From the NCBI GenBank assembly GCA_008330645.1, contig VLTN01000032.1, positions 62,001 to 126,000 of the forward strand: a stretch of DNA of 64,000 nt, in the 5' to 3' direction. The position numbers and the translations under genes were made by a program. The notes below the pieces were generated by a model. The model was not told the DNA's origin and made no database searches. It saw nothing but the letters and a program-made list of their open reading frames with translations. This DNA is from Cafeteria roenbergensis. Lineage: Eukaryota; Sar; Bigyra; Bicosoecida; Cafeteriaceae. Below are positions 63,301 to 64,000 of the stretch, piece after piece (position 1 is the first letter of the stretch; every line of letters starts with the position of its first letter).

Positions 63301-64000
63301 ATCCAGCTCGAGTCCAGTCAGCGCTGGCCCGACGAGCCCGACGCCATCGCCGCGACCCGCACCGCGCTGCTGCTGCGCATGGCCTCCGCCATCGAGGACC
63401 GCTTCGGCGTGGCCTCGGGCAAGAAGAAGCGCTCGCACACCAGCGAGACGGCGCTCGAGGCAGGAGTCGGCGGCAAGGACACGGGCGTCGTCGCCGTGGC
63501 CTCGCACAGCGGCCTCGTCGTGATGCTGGACGGCTTCGCGTTCCGCCTCCGCCTGCACTACCCTCGCGAGATGGTCGTCCTGGCCAAGATCGCCCGCCGC
63601 ACCGTTCGCGGGGTCCTCTCCCCAGCGATGATCGCCGCTGCAGCCGGCGCAGCGGCCTCCTCCGCCGCCGTCGCCGCCGACGCGGCCCTCCCCATCGCCG
63701 TCGACCCTGCCCTTGAGGGCGTTCTGGACGACGACCCCTCGGCCGCCGCGCGCCCTGTGGCAGGCTTCGTCAACGTTGGCGAGCTGAACCCGTCGGCCGC
63801 CGGCTTTGGCATCGCCAACTCGGCCATCCCCGTCATCCAGACCCGCGTGGGCCCCGCGGAGGCCGCCCGCCGCCTTGCAGACCTTCGCCTCTCGTGCGTT
63901 CTGCGCCCCCGCCACGCTGACCTGGCGCGTGCCCTGGCCCAGCGCGTCCCAGCCTTTGGCGCCGCCGTCCGCCTCGCCCGCATGTGGCTGCGCGCCCAGG
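60331..64000 (+). CDS. NOL6: NOL6 / Utp22 (Nrap) small-subunit processome protein, 3' end missing
   Basis: Nucleolar protein of the small-subunit processome, acting in 18S pre-rRNA maturation as part of the UTP-C module. The frame is open from the ATG at 60331 to the right edge (1223 whole codons, no stop, no intron needed). Matches to animal NOL6 run in order: GSFLLRSMVRPATSIDMMVE (nucleotidyltransferase-like fold), YADKRSLYLSRLAKSLA, PPTPVYN, the FRAAYACCIILDVRG region, ALWGPKAQLRRFKDGAVVE, a SSQRWPDEPDAIAATRTALL stretch and the AFGAAVRLARMWLRAQ end. By comparison with human NOL6 (1146 residues), roughly 350 residues lie beyond the window. An acidic Asp/Glu block interrupts the second conserved region, and the mid part has Ala-rich insertions. 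Confidence 0.93.
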   Translation, partial: MAGAPGSVLAMQVDALESAVSVPYDSLGLASLALRSAREAVLAAPAGALTWSKDALPGLQRAGVRVEGTALQFRAPEEAGVRVGGSFLLRSMVRPATSIDMMVEMPAEAEEGKDAMLGPRDAKNAAYADKRSLYLSRLAKSLAACPDVERVDLEALGHDLQWPCLRVRPRWGLLQLRQEADEAGEALPEVEPEAHRERPGKRPRPASAGAATVKAADRARDEAAALARVPAVVRQFSLRVIVTVPAAALGPVALRPLWNNIARLTHADRPQPPTPVYNGRMLAECTAEPWRRAAHAVTSELPVIARVAGLLKTWARRRGLHRSFDGWSGFALTALTVAMAEDGVFAACEVDAASALRAALLWLADTDLTQRTMWVRGVVAAASEPDGIDEDDEDDEASSDVGSDEDDDDDDEEEEEEEDDDDDDDEEAADAGSEGDGADDSTDEEAAAGEVHFPADDKAAEEDFRAAYACCIILDVRGAPRANLTWAVSAAACKELQAEAAVACTALGHPGPRLAALAVGTDPATLEAAGLLTKAGAAVPPPTGTALPVRDGVEMPTAVSTVQSTPLADAFSAVFGAPVSPHERWDLVISFPLPPRPADVVATLAGRPAVVAGAASAAAASRKRGRVEPAGALPGAKAEPTTDGAAFRALAAEEETATGALPGSDADAMLDRPWHVFALQRAEDILQRGFEGRATALRVLPCVSRPAGGAGGKRRDDAADWAAPDELVWASGLAPQGPVAAAGQDRDAVPARSPAVVGAWVCLRLDPSAAFKATVRGPAAGDGSGRRAQQAAAAFRALWGPKAQLRRFKDGAVVESAVFGGPDTHRTAVPLRIATHLLALHLGVPADAVSAPSLPLDAMLERPVPMAARSADAAGPTRWATTSAAAFAQLDAAATRLRAVLGDLGLAVPLKVRDVRLVGPAARGTSELPPCPHPLAGGRAARTAAFGVLATGDAAGSADASPERAAVTAAAAAAAGETTASQVLPVVDGVIQLESSQRWPDEPDAIAATRTALLLRMASAIEDRFGVASGKKKRSHTSETALEAGVGGKDTGVVAVASHSGLVVMLDGFAFRLRLHYPREMVVLAKIARRTVRGVLSPAMIAAAAGAAASSAAVAADAALPIAVDPALEGVLDDDPSAAARPVAGFVNVGELNPSAAGFGIANSAIPVIQTRVGPAEAARRLADLRLSCVLRPRHADLARALAQRVPAFGAAVRLARMWLRAQ
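61495..61620 (+). repeat. Acidic Asp/Glu coding tract in NOL6
   Basis: A GAC/GAG/GAT/GAA-rich stretch encodes about 35 acidic residues out of 42 inside the conserved part of NOL6, where human NOL6 has only a short loop. Confidence 0.9.

Noticed and set aside
2-64000. Transposons, virus-like elements, CRISPR arrays or prokaryotic operons
   Set aside because: No transposase, reverse transcriptase, integrase, capsid gene, terminal repeats or regularly spaced repeats were seen. Genes are spliced and eukaryotic.

Overview
The window is nuclear DNA from a GC-rich, gene-dense, single-celled eukaryote. It holds thirteen intact or edge-cut protein-coding genes on both strands, short intergenic gaps and spliceosomal introns of roughly 100-520 bases. 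A calcium-dependent protein kinase with EF-hands, a Polycomb E(z) methyltransferase, a KMT5A/SET8-type methyltransferase, PrimPol, an NCKX exchanger and a cadherin/IPT giant together suggest an alga or alga-related protist (haptophyte, pelagophyte or alveolate-like). The sequence alone does not fix the lineage. Every intron I placed begins GTGAG and ends CAG. I see no mobile element, CRISPR array, rRNA or convincing tRNA.

Layout, left to right. 2-10930 (+) is the 3' part of a giant cadherin / IPT-TIG / multi-membrane-span surface protein, cut by the left edge. 11658-17793 (+) is an E(z)/EZH-type methyltransferase. 18131-21144 (+) is a K+-dependent Na+/Ca2+ exchanger in five exons. 21759-22684 (+) is a small LLPH-like nuclear protein. 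23178-25851 (-) is a putative N-myristoylated papain-fold cysteine protease. 26183-28716 (+) is PrimPol. 28976-30637 (-) is a PH-domain/tetraspanin fusion. 30928-32599 (+) is a type I membrane protein of unknown function. 33332-35395 (-) is a CDPK. 35973-41720 (-) is a giant KMT5A-like methyltransferase. 42670-43605 (-) is a TPMT-family methyltransferase. 43908-46195 (+) is an unknown multi-span membrane protein. 46642-53477 (+) is a giant PPP1R21-like coiled-coil protein. 54023-59872 (-) is a multi-PH inositol polyphosphate 5-phosphatase. 60331 to the right edge (+) is NOL6/Utp22, cut by the window.

The genes do not form one pathway. They fall into loose themes: chromatin (E(z), KMT5A-like), replication tolerance (PrimPol), ribosome and nucleolus (NOL6, LLPH), calcium (NCKX, CDPK), membrane traffic and phosphoinositides (PPP1R21-like, 5-phosphatase, PH-tetraspanin) and the cell surface. 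Four head-to-head pairs share intergenic gaps of 290-458 bases that probably act as bidirectional promoters. Many proteins carry long, Ala/Gly/Ser/Pro-rich or acidic expansions around compact, well-conserved domains. Because the DNA is so GC-rich, stop codons are rare in every frame. Long open frames are therefore weak evidence of coding, and some low-complexity stretches inside the giant genes could be unrecognised introns.

I found no demonstrably new multi-gene system. The most novel items are single-gene architectures: the PH-tetraspanin fusion, a SET8-type enzyme with Phe at the product-specificity switch, an E(z) protein whose CXC and SET domains are pulled apart, the expanded PPP1R21 and the three-PH 5-phosphatase.
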